From positions 1-36,625 of the forward strand of contig JAFDDA010000024.1 in the NCBI GenBank assembly GCA_019311105.1: DNA of 36,625 bases, written 5' to 3'. Source of the stretch: Deltaproteobacteria bacterium. Lineage in GTDB: Bacteria; Myxococcota_A; UBA9160; JAFDDA01. The notes beneath the pieces are model-generated. The model saw only the letters and a program-made list of their open reading frames with translations. It was not told where the DNA came from and did not search any database. How positions within the stretch are numbered: the stretch's first letter is position 1; each line of letters opens with the position of its first letter. A program made the position numbers and the translations under genes. Positions 7,820 to 15,858 of this stretch are shown here, one piece after another.

Positions 7820-7834
7820 GAAGCTCGGACGAAA

Positions 7835-7864
7835 CGCCCCGGGATCTTTCGAGATCCCGGGGCG
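7835..7864 (-). terminator. Strong hairpin terminator downstream of thiC
   Basis: A perfect 13-bp stem, CGCCCCGGGATCT (7835-7847) against AGATCCCGGGGCG (7852-7864), closed by a TTCG/CGAA loop, lies 50 bases past the thiC stop. Read on the minus strand, the stem is followed by TTTC, a short T tract. It separates thiC from the kinase-like gene and most probably ends thiC transcription. Confidence 0.75.
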
Positions 7865-7913
7865 GTTCAGTTTCTGGGGTCCGATGCCGCAGGGGGCCCC
7901 TCAGTTGCCCCTT

Positions 7914-9674
7914 TTACGCCTCGGGGCCAACTACGACCTCGTCCTGGATCTCGCGTGCCTCTTCCGAAGCCGCCAGATCGCTGTGACACGAGGCTTTTTC
8001 ACCCCGATCAGCACCGACATCTTCTTGGGTCTTGCTCGCCAGCCGGTGGATCTCCCCCGCGGAGAGCACCCCGCGCTTCTCGAGGATCTCCTTCTGCTCC
8101 GCGGACAGGGCCTCGGAGATCTTCGGCTTGTCCCAGGCGTAGGTCTCGTCCTTGCCCGAGAGGAAGCCGGTGATCTCCTTGCTGATCCGGACCGAGCACC
8201 AATCGTGCCCGCACATGGCGCAGAAGTCCGTGTCCACGTCGAGATCTTCGTCGTGGAAGGCGCGGGCCGTGTCGGGGTCGAAGCTCAGCTCGAAGTGCTT
8301 CTCCCAGTTGAGCGCCGCCCGGGCCTTGGTCAGCTCGTCGTCGCGGTCGCGCGTGCCCGGGATGCCGAGCGCGATGTCGGCGGCGTGGGCCGCAATCTTG
8401 TACGCGATGCAGCCCTGCTTCACGTCCTCGCGCTTGGGCAGCCCGAGGTGTTCCTTCGGCGTCACGTAGCAGAGCATGCTCGCGCCGTGATAGGCCGCTG
8501 CCGTCGCGCCGATGCCGCTCGTGATGTGGTCGTAGCCCGGGAAGATGTCCGTGATGAGCGGACCGAGCACGTAGAACGGCGCGCCGTGACACAGCTGCCG
8601 TTCGAGCTTCATGTTGTACTCGACCTGATCGAAGGGCACGTGGCCCGGGCCCTCGATCATCACCTGCACGCCGCAGCGCCAAGCGCGCTCGCAGAGCTCG
8701 CCCATCGTCTGCAACTCACGAAGCTGGGCCTCGTCGCTCGCGTCCGCCAGGCCGCCCGGGCGCAGGCCGTCCCCGATGGAGAACGTCACGTCCCAGCGTC
8801 GGAGGACTGCGCAGATGTCCTCCCAACCCGTGTACATCGGGTTCTCCTTGCCGTGGTGGATCATCCATTTGGCGAGCAGCGAGCCGCCGCGCGAGACGAT
8901 CCCGATGAGGCGCTTCTGCACGAACGGCAGGTGCTCGCGCAGGACGGCGGCGTGGACCGTCATGTAGTCCACGCCTTGACGCGCCTGATGCTCGATGGCG
9001 TCGAGGATCATCTCGTGCGTTAAATCTTCGATCTTGCGGCCGAGGATCATCGAGTAGATCGGCACGGTCCCGATCGGCACCTTCGAGTTCTTGATGATGG
9101 CGTCGCGCGTGGCGTCGAGGTCGCCGCCCGTCGAGAGGTCCATCACCGTGTCTGCACCCCAGCGCTCGGCCCACTGGAGCTTCTCCACCTCCTCGTCGGT
9201 GGAGCTCGACACGGGCGAGGCGCCCATGTTGGCGTTGACCTTGGTCTTGCTCGCGCGGCCGATGCACATGGGGTCGAGGGCGTGGGCGAGGTGGGCCCGG
9301 TTGGCGGGGATCACCATGCGGCCAGCCGCGACCTCGTCACGCACCTGCTCAGGGGTGAGGTGCGGCTCGCGTTCCGCGACGCGCGTCATCTCTGGCGTCA
9401 CGCTGCCGAGCCGCGCGTGCTCGAGCTGCGTCACGGGGCGGAAGCCCTCGGGCGGGCGATAGCTACCGTCGGCTTCGCGCACCCAGTCCGCAGGCATGAA
9501 ATCCCAGGCCGTCTTGTCCGACGGCGCCGGCATGCCCGGCGTGTCCGGGGAGCTATAGGCGAACGGCGTCCCGACACCCGACGGCTTGGCGAAGCTGCCC
9601 GGGTTCGTGCCCGCGGCGTCGCTGGAAGGGTTCCCACCTCGCGGCGGGAGTTCGAACTGTTTCTCGGTGGACAT
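7914..9674 (-). CDS. thiC: Phosphomethylpyrimidine synthase ThiC
   Basis: ThiC is a radical-SAM enzyme that rearranges 5-aminoimidazole ribotide to the HMP-phosphate precursor of thiamine. The protein is 586 residues, normal for the family. Conserved blocks include [55 protein letters not shown] (here [12 protein letters not shown]), and [15 protein letters not shown]. The C-terminal cluster motif CAMCGHDWC gives Cys485, Cys488 and Cys493, the ligands of the unusual CxxCx4C [4Fe-4S] cluster. The ATG at 9674 is chosen over an upstream TTG at 9686 because GGAGAG lies four bases before it. It is preceded by a TPP riboswitch and followed by a strong terminator, so it forms a single-gene unit. No other thi genes lie in the window. 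Confidence 0.97.
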   Translation of the reverse strand: MSTEKQFELPPRGGNPSSDAAGTNPGSFAKPSGVGTPFAYSSPDTPGMPAPSDKTAWDFMPADWVREADGSYRPPEGFRPVTQLEHARLGSVTPEMTRVAEREPHLTPEQVRDEVAAGRMVIPANRAHLAHALDPMCIGRASKTKVNANMGASPVSSSTDEEVEKLQWAERWGADTVMDLSTGGDLDATRDAIIKNSKVPIGTVPIYSMILGRKIEDLTHEMILDAIEHQARQGVDYMTVHAAVLREHLPFVQKRLIGIVSRGGSLLAKWMIHHGKENPMYTGWEDICAVLRRWDVTFSIGDGLRPGGLADASDEAQLRELQTMGELCERAWRCGVQVMIEGPGHVPFDQVEYNMKLERQLCHGAPFYVLGPLITDIFPGYDHITSGIGATAAAYHGASMLCYVTPKEHLGLPKREDVKQGCIAYKIAAHAADIALGIPGTRDRDDELTKARAALNWEKHFELSFDPDTARAFHDEDLDVDTDFCAMCGHDWCSVRISKEITGFLSGKDETYAWDKPKISEALSAEQKEILEKRGVLSAGEIHRLASKTQEDVGADRGEKASCHSDLAASEEAREIQDEVVVGPEA

Positions 9675-9677
9675 GTC

Positions 9678-9723
9678 GCTCTCCAAAGTCGGAGAGCCGG
9701 GGGGTGCAACGGGAGCCCGTTGC
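9678..9723 (-). promoter_or_regulatory. thiC expression platform: two hairpins, one masking the ribosome binding site
   Basis: Between the TPP aptamer and the ATG there are two perfect hairpins on the minus strand. The first pairs bases 9717-9723 with 9706-9712 (7 bp). The second pairs GCTCTCC with GGAGAGC (bases 9691-9697 with 9678-9684, loop of six), and its 3' arm is the ribosome binding site GGAGAG itself, which ends four bases before the ATG at 9674. No T run follows. This suggests translational control by sequestering the binding site rather than transcription termination. Confidence 0.7.
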
Positions 9724-9732
9724 GTCGTCAGT

Positions 9733-9826
9733 GGCCTTTCCTCATCCCGGCCGACATGCGGTCGATTTCAGGTTCGAGGGTCTGATCTCAGGCCCGCCGC
9801 GCCCTCGCGCGTCGAGCCACCCCTAG
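9733..9826 (-). promoter_or_regulatory. TPP (THI-element) riboswitch
   Basis: On the minus strand the thiC leader carries the TPP aptamer signatures in order: GGGGTGG near 9825, the invariant CTGAGA near 9790, ACCCTCGAACCTGA (about 9780-9767), a variable stem with CATG near 9757, and GGGATGAGG near 9748-9740. These correspond to the consensus GGGGUGC, CUGAGA, ACCC(U)GAACCUGAU, and the 3' GGGA closing element. It binds thiamine pyrophosphate and reduces thiC expression. It sits directly upstream of the hairpins that mask the thiC ribosome binding site. Confidence 0.93.
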
Positions 9827-9884
9827 GCTCATGGTTCCCAGCCAAGCTAACACGCCCCCCTGGGTGGGTCGACAGCGTGGCACG

Positions 9885-10841
9885 TCAGTTTGGCGATTCG
9901 TAGGGAGGCTCGGGCTCGATCGGGGTGAGCAGGCCCTCGAGGCTTTCGAAGGGTCGCCCGCCGAAGGTGAGCACGGCGTCCGGGTTCCGCTCGAGCCACA
10001 TGCGGCGGCGGTGGTAGTCGATGCGGACCCTCGAGAACTGAGCCAACAGCTCGTAGCCGATGACCGAGTCGTTCGACATCCCGAGGTTGTAGAACCCCCG
10101 CGGGTTCACGACGGCGGGAATGTCGGAAAAGAGGAAAGGTCCGAGCTTGAGGGATTCGAGCATCCGCAGCTCGGACACCATCGGGCCGAGCGTGCTCTGC
10201 GTCGCGAAGTCGGGCAAACCGCTCTCGGGCAGGCCCACCGCGTCCGCGACCTTTCCGGAAACGAGGATCGGCGGGGGCGCGCCGGTGTCGACGAGCACCA
10301 GGATCGTCTTCCCGTTGAGTTCGAGCTCGACGCCGGGCCGGTTGTTCGGCGTCCTGATGCGGACCACTGCCTGGCCATCCGTCGTCACGGATTCGGGAAC
10401 CTCGAACTTCTCGCGGTCGAGGAAGCGAACGCGGTGTTTGACGAAATCGAACTCCACGACGTAGTGGCGCATGAAGTCACCGCCGAGCAAGGTGTACTCC
10501 CAGCCGGTCCGCGACCCGGTGTCGCTCGACCTCGTGTCGACGTGAACTTGCACGTCTCGCCCGAGGATCGTCTTGCGGCGGTAGGGGTCTTGCTTGTGAC
10601 GGCGGACGCGGATGCCGAGGTCGGCTGCGGCGCGGGGTGTCGCGATGTTGTGGGTCGCGCCGGTGTCGACCATGAACCGGAGCGCGCGTGAATAGCCCTT
10701 GTGAGCGAGGTCGATGAAGATTCGGTTGGGCTCCGGCGAGTCGAGGAAGGGCAGGTCGGCGAGCACGGCCTCGGGCGGGGGCTCGCCCGCCTGGGAGGGC
10801 AGGGCCCAGACGAGAGCCAGCACGAGGAGCATGCGCCGCAT
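9885..10841 (-). CDS. Exported protein with two retropepsin-like aspartyl protease domains
   Basis: A 318-residue protein with a signal peptide (MRRMLLVLALVWALPSQA, cleavage after about residue 18). There are two retropepsin-like units, each with a D-T-G-A motif: FMVDTGATHN (Asp59) and VLVDTGAP (Asp185). Single-domain retropepsins act as dimers, so two units in one chain could form an intramolecular pseudo-dimer. The second half also has a family-like VIGYELLAQFSRVRIDY segment near the C-terminus. It probably acts in the periplasm; the substrate is unknown. It is divergent from the CcmI-like lipoprotein gene, with 79 bases between the starts. Confidence 0.8.
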   Translation of the reverse strand: MRRMLLVLALVWALPSQAGEPPPEAVLADLPFLDSPEPNRIFIDLAHKGYSRALRFMVDTGATHNIATPRAAADLGIRVRRHKQDPYRRKTILGRDVQVHVDTRSSDTGSRTGWEYTLLGGDFMRHYVVEFDFVKHRVRFLDREKFEVPESVTTDGQAVVRIRTPNNRPGVELELNGKTILVLVDTGAPPPILVSGKVADAVGLPESGLPDFATQSTLGPMVSELRMLESLKLGPFLFSDIPAVVNPRGFYNLGMSNDSVIGYELLAQFSRVRIDYHRRRMWLERNPDAVLTFGGRPFESLEGLLTPIEPEPPYESPN

Positions 10842-10920
10842 GGGCCGACCCTATCACCTGCCGCCGTGGCATCACGACGCAAGATCGGTTGCACCCTCAT
10901 TGGGCTAAGGTCCGGGCCTC

Positions 10921-11478
10921 ATGAGACCCTCCCTGGCCATTTCGTTCTTCTTCGTCCTCGTGGTCGCCGGCTGCGACCGCGGGATCGAGCCCTTCGATCC
11001 GAACGAGCAGGTCGAAGCGCCGGACCTCTCGAAAATCTTCCCGAAGGGTGCGCAGGTGGTCGCCGACCGCGAGCGCGCCGAGGGCGGGGCGCCGAGCCCG
11101 GCCGGGGGGCGCGGGGCGCCGCCGGTGGTCGCGGACGCGGGCGAACCGATCCGTGGCACGCTGGAGCTCGCTACGGAGTTGGAGGGGCAGGTGCCACGCG
11201 GCGGTGTCCTCTTCCTCGTGGCGAAGAGCCCGGCGGGTGGGCCGCCGGTGGCCGTGCAGCGGGTGCTCGAGCCGAGCTTTCCGCTCGACTTCGAGATCGG
11301 CCCCGACGACCGCATGATCCAGGCGATCCCCTTCGTCGGGCCGCTGCTTCTCACCGCACGCGTCGATGCCGACGGCAACGCCAGTTCGCGCGAGCCCGGT
11401 GACCTCGCGGGCGCCGCCGCAGCGCCGGTCGAGCCCGGAGCCACGGGCGTGACGATCCGGATCGACGAGAAACTCTAA
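10921..11478 (+). CDS. Lipoprotein with a CcmI/CycH C-terminal-like domain
   Basis: A 185-residue predicted lipoprotein. The signal ends in the lipobox VVAGC with Cys18, and the next residue is Asp19, which in enterobacteria keeps lipoproteins in the inner membrane. Residues about 75-165 (PRGGVLFLVAKSP, PPVAVQRVLEPSFPLDFEIG, DRM, ARVDADGNA, GDLAG) match the periplasmic C-terminal domain of the cytochrome c maturation protein CcmI, which handles apocytochrome c. The N-terminal membrane and TPR parts of CcmI are absent and no other ccm gene is nearby. Its role could therefore be different, for example a general chaperone. It ends one base short of the convergent ClC gene. Confidence 0.7.
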   Translation: MRPSLAISFFFVLVVAGCDRGIEPFDPNEQVEAPDLSKIFPKGAQVVADRERAEGGAPSPAGGRGAPPVVADAGEPIRGTLELATELEGQVPRGGVLFLVAKSPAGGPPVAVQRVLEPSFPLDFEIGPDDRMIQAIPFVGPLLLTARVDADGNASSREPGDLAGAAAAPVEPGATGVTIRIDEKL

Positions 11479-11479
11479 A

Positions 11480-13549
11480 CTAGTGGTTTCGGAGCTGGTG
11501 GAGGCTCTCCACCGCTTCGACCGTCCCCGCGACGACGAGCCGGTCACCCGCTTCGAAGCGGTCGAACGCCCGGGGCACGCGCGGGTTGGTTTCGCCGTGC
11601 CGGCGCACGAGCAGCACCTGCACCCCGCTGCGCCGCGCCACATCGAGGTCGGCCAGGCTCTTGCCGTGGAAGCTCGCGGGCGCCTGCAACTCCTGCAACA
11701 CGAACCCACCACCGAGCTCCACCGACTTCACCTTGGTGAGCGCGCTGAAGGAATGGGAGACGCTGCCCGCGAGGTCGCGTTGCAGCACGCCCTGGTTGTA
11801 GGCCTCGAGCACGTCGCGCTTGTGGACGCTGCCCACGAGCCGCGCGTCGTCGTCGAGCACCGGGAGCTCCTCGAAGACGTCCTGGGTGAAGACGCGCAGG
11901 ACCTGGGCGAGGTCGTCGTCCTCGGTGACGTAGGGGCAATCCTTCTCGAGAAGATCCTCGGCGACCACGACCTCGCGGAGCAGGTTGATCTCCGGGAGCA
12001 GCCGGCGCAGTTCGCGCAGGTAGATCGTCCCGAGCAGTTCTTCGTTCTCTCCGACGACGAAGATCTCCGTGTGGTCGGATTGCACGATGCGGTCGACCAC
12101 GGTCTGCAGATCGGCGGACGCTGCCAGCCGTTCGGGCTCGCGATCGATCACGTCGATGACCGAGAGGCCACGCAGGACGTTCGGGTCTTCTTCGGACGAG
12201 AGATCGATACCACGCCGGTGAAGCTTCGCCGTGTAGACCGAATCGCGCCCGAGCGCCGTCGCCACGAAGACGCTCGTCACGCACGTCGCCATCAACGCGG
12301 GGACGATCGTGTAGTTGCTCGTGAGTTCGAAGATCATGATGATGGCGGTGATAGGCGCCCAGGTCGCCGCCGCCACGAAGCCGCCCATGGTGACGAGTGC
12401 GTACGACCCGCCGGTGGCCGTGGATTCGGGGAACCAGCCATGGATCAGGCTGCCGAAGACCCCGCCGAGCATGGCGCCCATGAAGAGCGACGGGGCGAAG
12501 ATTCCGCCCGACCCACCGGAGCCCACGGTCAGCGAGGTCGAGATGATCTTCGCGGCGAGCAGGGCCAGCAGCGTGAGGATCGGCAGTTGGTCGGTCATCG
12601 CGGCCGTGATCGACCCGTACCCGACGCCGAGGATGTGCGGGAAACCGGCCGCGCCCATGCCGCCCACGAGGAGGCCGCCGAGCGACGCCTTGGCCCAGCC
12701 CGGCACCCGAAGGCGCTCGAAGAAGTCTTCGCTGCTGTGGAGGCAGTGCTGGAAGAGCACGGCGGCGAGCCCGGCCGCCACGCCGACCCCGATGTAGGGC
12801 ACGAGCTCCCAACCCGACACGAGCTCGTAGTGGGGGACCTCGAACGCGGGCACGTCGCCGAGGATGCCCCGCGAGATGACGGTCGCGACCACGGAAGCGA
12901 TGACGATGGGCGTGAACGAGACCGCGGCGAAGTCGCCGAGGATGATCTCGACCGCGAACAGCGCGCCGGCGATGGGAGCGTTGAACGTGGCGGCGATTCC
13001 GGCCGCGGCGCCGCAGGCGACGATGGTGCGCATCTCGCGCGGCGGCATGCGCAGGATCTGCGCGATCACAGAGCCCACCGCCGAGCCGATCTGGACGATC
13101 GGGCCCTCGCGGCCGACCGAGCCGCCCGAGCCGATCGAGAGCGCCGAAGCCAGCGTCTTCACGATGACGACCCGCGGGCGGATGACGCCGCCGCGCATGG
13201 CCACGGCTTCCATGACCTCGGGGACGCCGTGGCCCTTGGCCTCACGTGCGAAGAACCAGACGAGCGGCCCGACGAGCGCGCCGCCAGCGGCGGGCGCCAG
13301 CGCGACTCGCCACCAGGGCAGGGTGTGGGTGATCTCGACGAGGTCGTCGGCGTGGGGTGCATCGCCCGCGAAGAAGGAGAGGATTCCGTCGAAGCCGCCG
13401 TAGAACATCGCTTGCGACAGCTCGATCAAGCCGCGGAAGAAGACCGCGCCGAACGCGCCGGCCACGCCACACGCCACCGCGATGACGACCATGAAGAGAT
13501 GACGCCGGGAGAAGCCGCGCTGGGCGCCGGGCGTCATGCTAGCTTCCAT
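11480..13549 (-). CDS. ClC-family chloride channel/transporter with CBS pair and TrkA-C domain
   Basis: A 689-residue membrane protein: ClC core (about 15-430), two CBS domains (about 445-565) and a C-terminal TrkA-C (RCK_C) domain (about 600-685). ClC signatures are GHGVPEVMEAV (usual GSGIPE), GREGPIVQIG with the gating Glu, and GGSGGIFAPSLFMGAMLGG. The tyrosine of the anion site is present in SNYTIV. In the segment matching E. coli FIIEE (E202/E203), this protein has FAVEI, so the internal proton-transfer Glu203 is Ile, which favours a channel over a proton-coupled exchanger. The CBS pair usually senses adenine nucleotides. The start may be ATG 13549 or ATG 13537. Both lie on top of the start region of the divergent Nudix gene. 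Confidence 0.93.
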   Translation of the reverse strand: MEASMTPGAQRGFSRRHLFMVVIAVACGVAGAFGAVFFRGLIELSQAMFYGGFDGILSFFAGDAPHADDLVEITHTLPWWRVALAPAAGGALVGPLVWFFAREAKGHGVPEVMEAVAMRGGVIRPRVVIVKTLASALSIGSGGSVGREGPIVQIGSAVGSVIAQILRMPPREMRTIVACGAAAGIAATFNAPIAGALFAVEIILGDFAAVSFTPIVIASVVATVISRGILGDVPAFEVPHYELVSGWELVPYIGVGVAAGLAAVLFQHCLHSSEDFFERLRVPGWAKASLGGLLVGGMGAAGFPHILGVGYGSITAAMTDQLPILTLLALLAAKIISTSLTVGSGGSGGIFAPSLFMGAMLGGVFGSLIHGWFPESTATGGSYALVTMGGFVAAATWAPITAIIMIFELTSNYTIVPALMATCVTSVFVATALGRDSVYTAKLHRRGIDLSSEEDPNVLRGLSVIDVIDREPERLAASADLQTVVDRIVQSDHTEIFVVGENEELLGTIYLRELRRLLPEINLLREVVVAEDLLEKDCPYVTEDDDLAQVLRVFTQDVFEELPVLDDDARLVGSVHKRDVLEAYNQGVLQRDLAGSVSHSFSALTKVKSVELGGGFVLQELQAPASFHGKSLADLDVARRSGVQVLLVRRHGETNPRVPRAFDRFEAGDRLVVAGTVEAVESLHQLRNH

Positions 13550-14132
13550 GGCGATGTCGTCTCCGCGACCGTGGCCGGTGGTCGAAACCGAGCCGCTTCA
13601 GGATTGCGCCGTGTTCCGCGTGAGCCGAACCCGGGCACGTTCGCCACGCACTGGCGACGTCCATTCGTTCTACCAGATTAACGCCGATGACTGGGTCAAC
13701 GTCGTCCCGGTGACCCGAGACGGGCAGATCGTCATGGTGCGGCAGTACCGGCACGGATGCCAGGACATCACGCTCGAGATCCCGGGTGGGATGGTCGACC
13801 CGGGCGAGGCCCCGGCCGACGCTGCGGCCCGGGAGCTGCTCGAAGAGACGGGCTATCGAGCCGAGCAGGTCGTTCCCCTCGGCTGGGTGAACCCGAACCC
13901 TGCGCTCTTCGACAACCGGCTCCACGTCTACCTGGCGCCCGGCGCCGAGCGGGTGGACGAGATCCGCGGCGACGGCGGAACGGAGGAAACGACGGTCGAG
14001 CTCGTGGCCGAGGCCGATCTCGACCGGCTCGTTGCTGAGGGCCGCATCCACCACGCCCTGGTGGTGGCGGCGATCTTCCGCTGGCGGCTCCATGCCGCAG
14101 GCGCGACGTCGGCCGGCGGGCCGGATGCCTAG
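13548..14132 (+). CDS. Nudix hydrolase, ADP-ribose pyrophosphatase-like
   Basis: A 194-residue Nudix protein. The Nudix box GX5EX7REUXEEXGU is complete at residues 80-102 (from GGMVDPGE to LLEETGY). The upstream segment VNVVPVTRDGQIVMVRQYRHG and the EIPGG entry are typical of ADP-ribose/NDP-sugar pyrophosphatases (NudF type). The likely reaction is hydrolysis of ADP-ribose or a related nucleoside diphosphate sugar to AMP and a sugar phosphate. Possible starts are ATG 13536, 13548 and 13554; none has a clear ribosome binding site, so the mRNA may be leaderless. The stop overlaps the start of the next gene by eight bases, suggesting translational coupling. Confidence 0.88.
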   Translation: MAMSSPRPWPVVETEPLQDCAVFRVSRTRARSPRTGDVHSFYQINADDWVNVVPVTRDGQIVMVRQYRHGCQDITLEIPGGMVDPGEAPADAAARELLEETGYRAEQVVPLGWVNPNPALFDNRLHVYLAPGAERVDEIRGDGGTEETTVELVAEADLDRLVAEGRIHHALVVAAIFRWRLHAAGATSAGGPDA

Positions 14133-15858
14133 CCGCCGGGCGAAGACGCCGGCGCGGGCCCGAACCGGGGGCCGCGGCCTCTCCGCCATGCGGCCCCACA
14201 TGCCGCTCGGCGACTTCCTGGTGGCCTACCTGAACCGAGCCGGGGTGACCCATATCTTCGGCCTCCCCGGCGACCTCGTCCTCGGGCTCTTCCATCGCTT
14301 CGGGCGAGACCGCGGCCTCGAGATCGTGACGCTCTCCCACGAGCCCGCCGTCGGCTTTGCCGCCGATGGCTACGCCCGCAGCACTCGCCGGCTCGGTGTG
14401 GTCTGCGTGACCTACGGCGCGGGCGGGCACAACGTGGTGAACCCCGTGGCCGGGGCCTACGCCGAGCAGGTGCCCCTGCTCGTGGTGTCGGGCGGCCCCG
14501 GCGACGCCGAGGCCCAGATCGCCGGCGTGCACCATCAGGCCAAGGAGATCGAGGGTCAGTGCCGGATCTTCGCCGAAGTGACCTGCGACGCCCGCATCCT
14601 CCGCACCCCCGAGACGGCGGCGCGGGAGATCCACGAGGTGGTGGGGCGCGTCCAGTCCGAGCTGCGGCCGGGCTATCTCGAGATCCACCGGGACATGGTG
14701 GAGGTCGAGATCCCCGTGCCGAAGGAGATCCGCGATTGGGACGGGCGCTTCGAACGGCCGAAGTCCGATGGGCGAAAGCTGCGCGAGGCGGTGGCGGACA
14801 CGGTGGCGCGCTTGCGCCAGGCGAAGCGGCCCGTCCTGATCGGCGGGGTCGAGCTCTTCCGCGAGCAAGCGGAGAAGGGGTTTCGCAAGCTCGCCGAGAA
14901 GCTCGGCGCGCCGGTCGTGACGACGGTGCTCGCCAAGGGCGTCTTCCCCATGGATCACCCGCTCCACATGGGGATCCACATCGGGCCGTTCAGCGCCAAG
15001 GCCATCGGGCAGCGCGTGCGCGACGCCGACCTCGTGCTCGCCCTCGGCAACCAGCTGACCGACATGAACCTCGGCGCGGCGCGGCCCCAGGTGAAGCGTG
15101 AACGATCGGTCTGGGCCGTTGGCCACCGGGTGAACGTGTCGTTCCATCAGTACACGGACGTGATTCTGCGCGATTTCGTGGCCGCGCTCGGGCGAGAGAA
15201 GCTGCCGAGCTTCAGCGAGCGCATCGAATACCACGACAACTTGAAGCCGCGCGCGCCCGGCGCGCGTGAACCCCAGCGGCTTTCGATCAACGACATGCTC
15301 GTCGAACTCAACGGCTTCCTCGCCGAGACGCGCAAACCCTACGACGTCTTCGCCGAGTCGGGCGACATGCTCTTCGGCGGGCTCGAGCTTCGGCTCCCCG
15401 AGGGCGGGCTCTACTTCGCCCAGGGCTACTACGCGAGCATGGGCTTCGGCGTGCCGGCGGCACTCGGCGCGCAGATTGGGACGGGGCGGCGCCCTCTCGT
15501 CTTGACCGGCGATGGGGCGTTCCAGATGACGGGCGCTGAGGTGTCCCACTCCGTGAAGCACGGGCTCTCGCCCGTGGTCGTCCTGGTGAACAACGGAGGC
15601 TGGGGGATCTTCCGTCCCGTCTCGCCGCGCCAGGACTTGCTCGAGATCCCCAACTGGCCCTACGCCGACCTCGCCCAGGGGTGGGGCGGCGTCGGCTTCC
15701 GCGCCACGACGCCGCGCGAGTTGCGTGAGGCCCTGCGCGCCGCCGATGCGCAGCGTCGTTTCGCTCTCATCGAGTGCGTCGTGCCGCCGGAGGACATCTC
15801 GCCCGTCAGCCGCCGCTACATCCGCGCCAGTGCCAAGAAGGCCAAGGCCGAGCGCTAA
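14125..15858 (+). CDS. Thiamine-diphosphate-dependent 2-oxoacid decarboxylase family enzyme
   Basis: A 577-residue ThDP enzyme in the pyruvate/indolepyruvate/phenylpyruvate decarboxylase group. The domain order is PYR, middle, PP. The catalytic Glu is in SHEPAVGFAADGYAR (Glu73), a GVHH pair at 134-137 matches the active-site His-His of decarboxylases, and the ThDP/Mg motif runs from GDGAFQM (462) to VVLVNNGG. The physiological acid is not predictable. Without the FAD-binding features of acetohydroxyacid synthase, a decarboxylase is more likely than a carboligase. The first ATG (14125) overlaps the Nudix stop. ATG 14188 and 14200 are alternatives, since the first 20 residues are Arg-rich and unlike the family. 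It converges with the MFS gene, the stops overlapping by three bases. Confidence 0.85.
   Translation: MPSRRAKTPARARTGGRGLSAMRPHMPLGDFLVAYLNRAGVTHIFGLPGDLVLGLFHRFGRDRGLEIVTLSHEPAVGFAADGYARSTRRLGVVCVTYGAGGHNVVNPVAGAYAEQVPLLVVSGGPGDAEAQIAGVHHQAKEIEGQCRIFAEVTCDARILRTPETAAREIHEVVGRVQSELRPGYLEIHRDMVEVEIPVPKEIRDWDGRFERPKSDGRKLREAVADTVARLRQAKRPVLIGGVELFREQAEKGFRKLAEKLGAPVVTTVLAKGVFPMDHPLHMGIHIGPFSAKAIGQRVRDADLVLALGNQLTDMNLGAARPQVKRERSVWAVGHRVNVSFHQYTDVILRDFVAALGREKLPSFSERIEYHDNLKPRAPGAREPQRLSINDMLVELNGFLAETRKPYDVFAESGDMLFGGLELRLPEGGLYFAQGYYASMGFGVPAALGAQIGTGRRPLVLTGDGAFQMTGAEVSHSVKHGLSPVVVLVNNGGWGIFRPVSPRQDLLEIPNWPYADLAQGWGGVGFRATTPRELREALRAADAQRRFALIECVVPPEDISPVSRRYIRASAKKAKAER

Noticed and set aside
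11483..13681. 732-residue plus-strand frame opposite the ClC gene
   Set aside because: It is the antisense of a well-supported ClC protein and is made of His/Arg/Glu-rich low-complexity sequence typical of shadow frames in GC-rich DNA.
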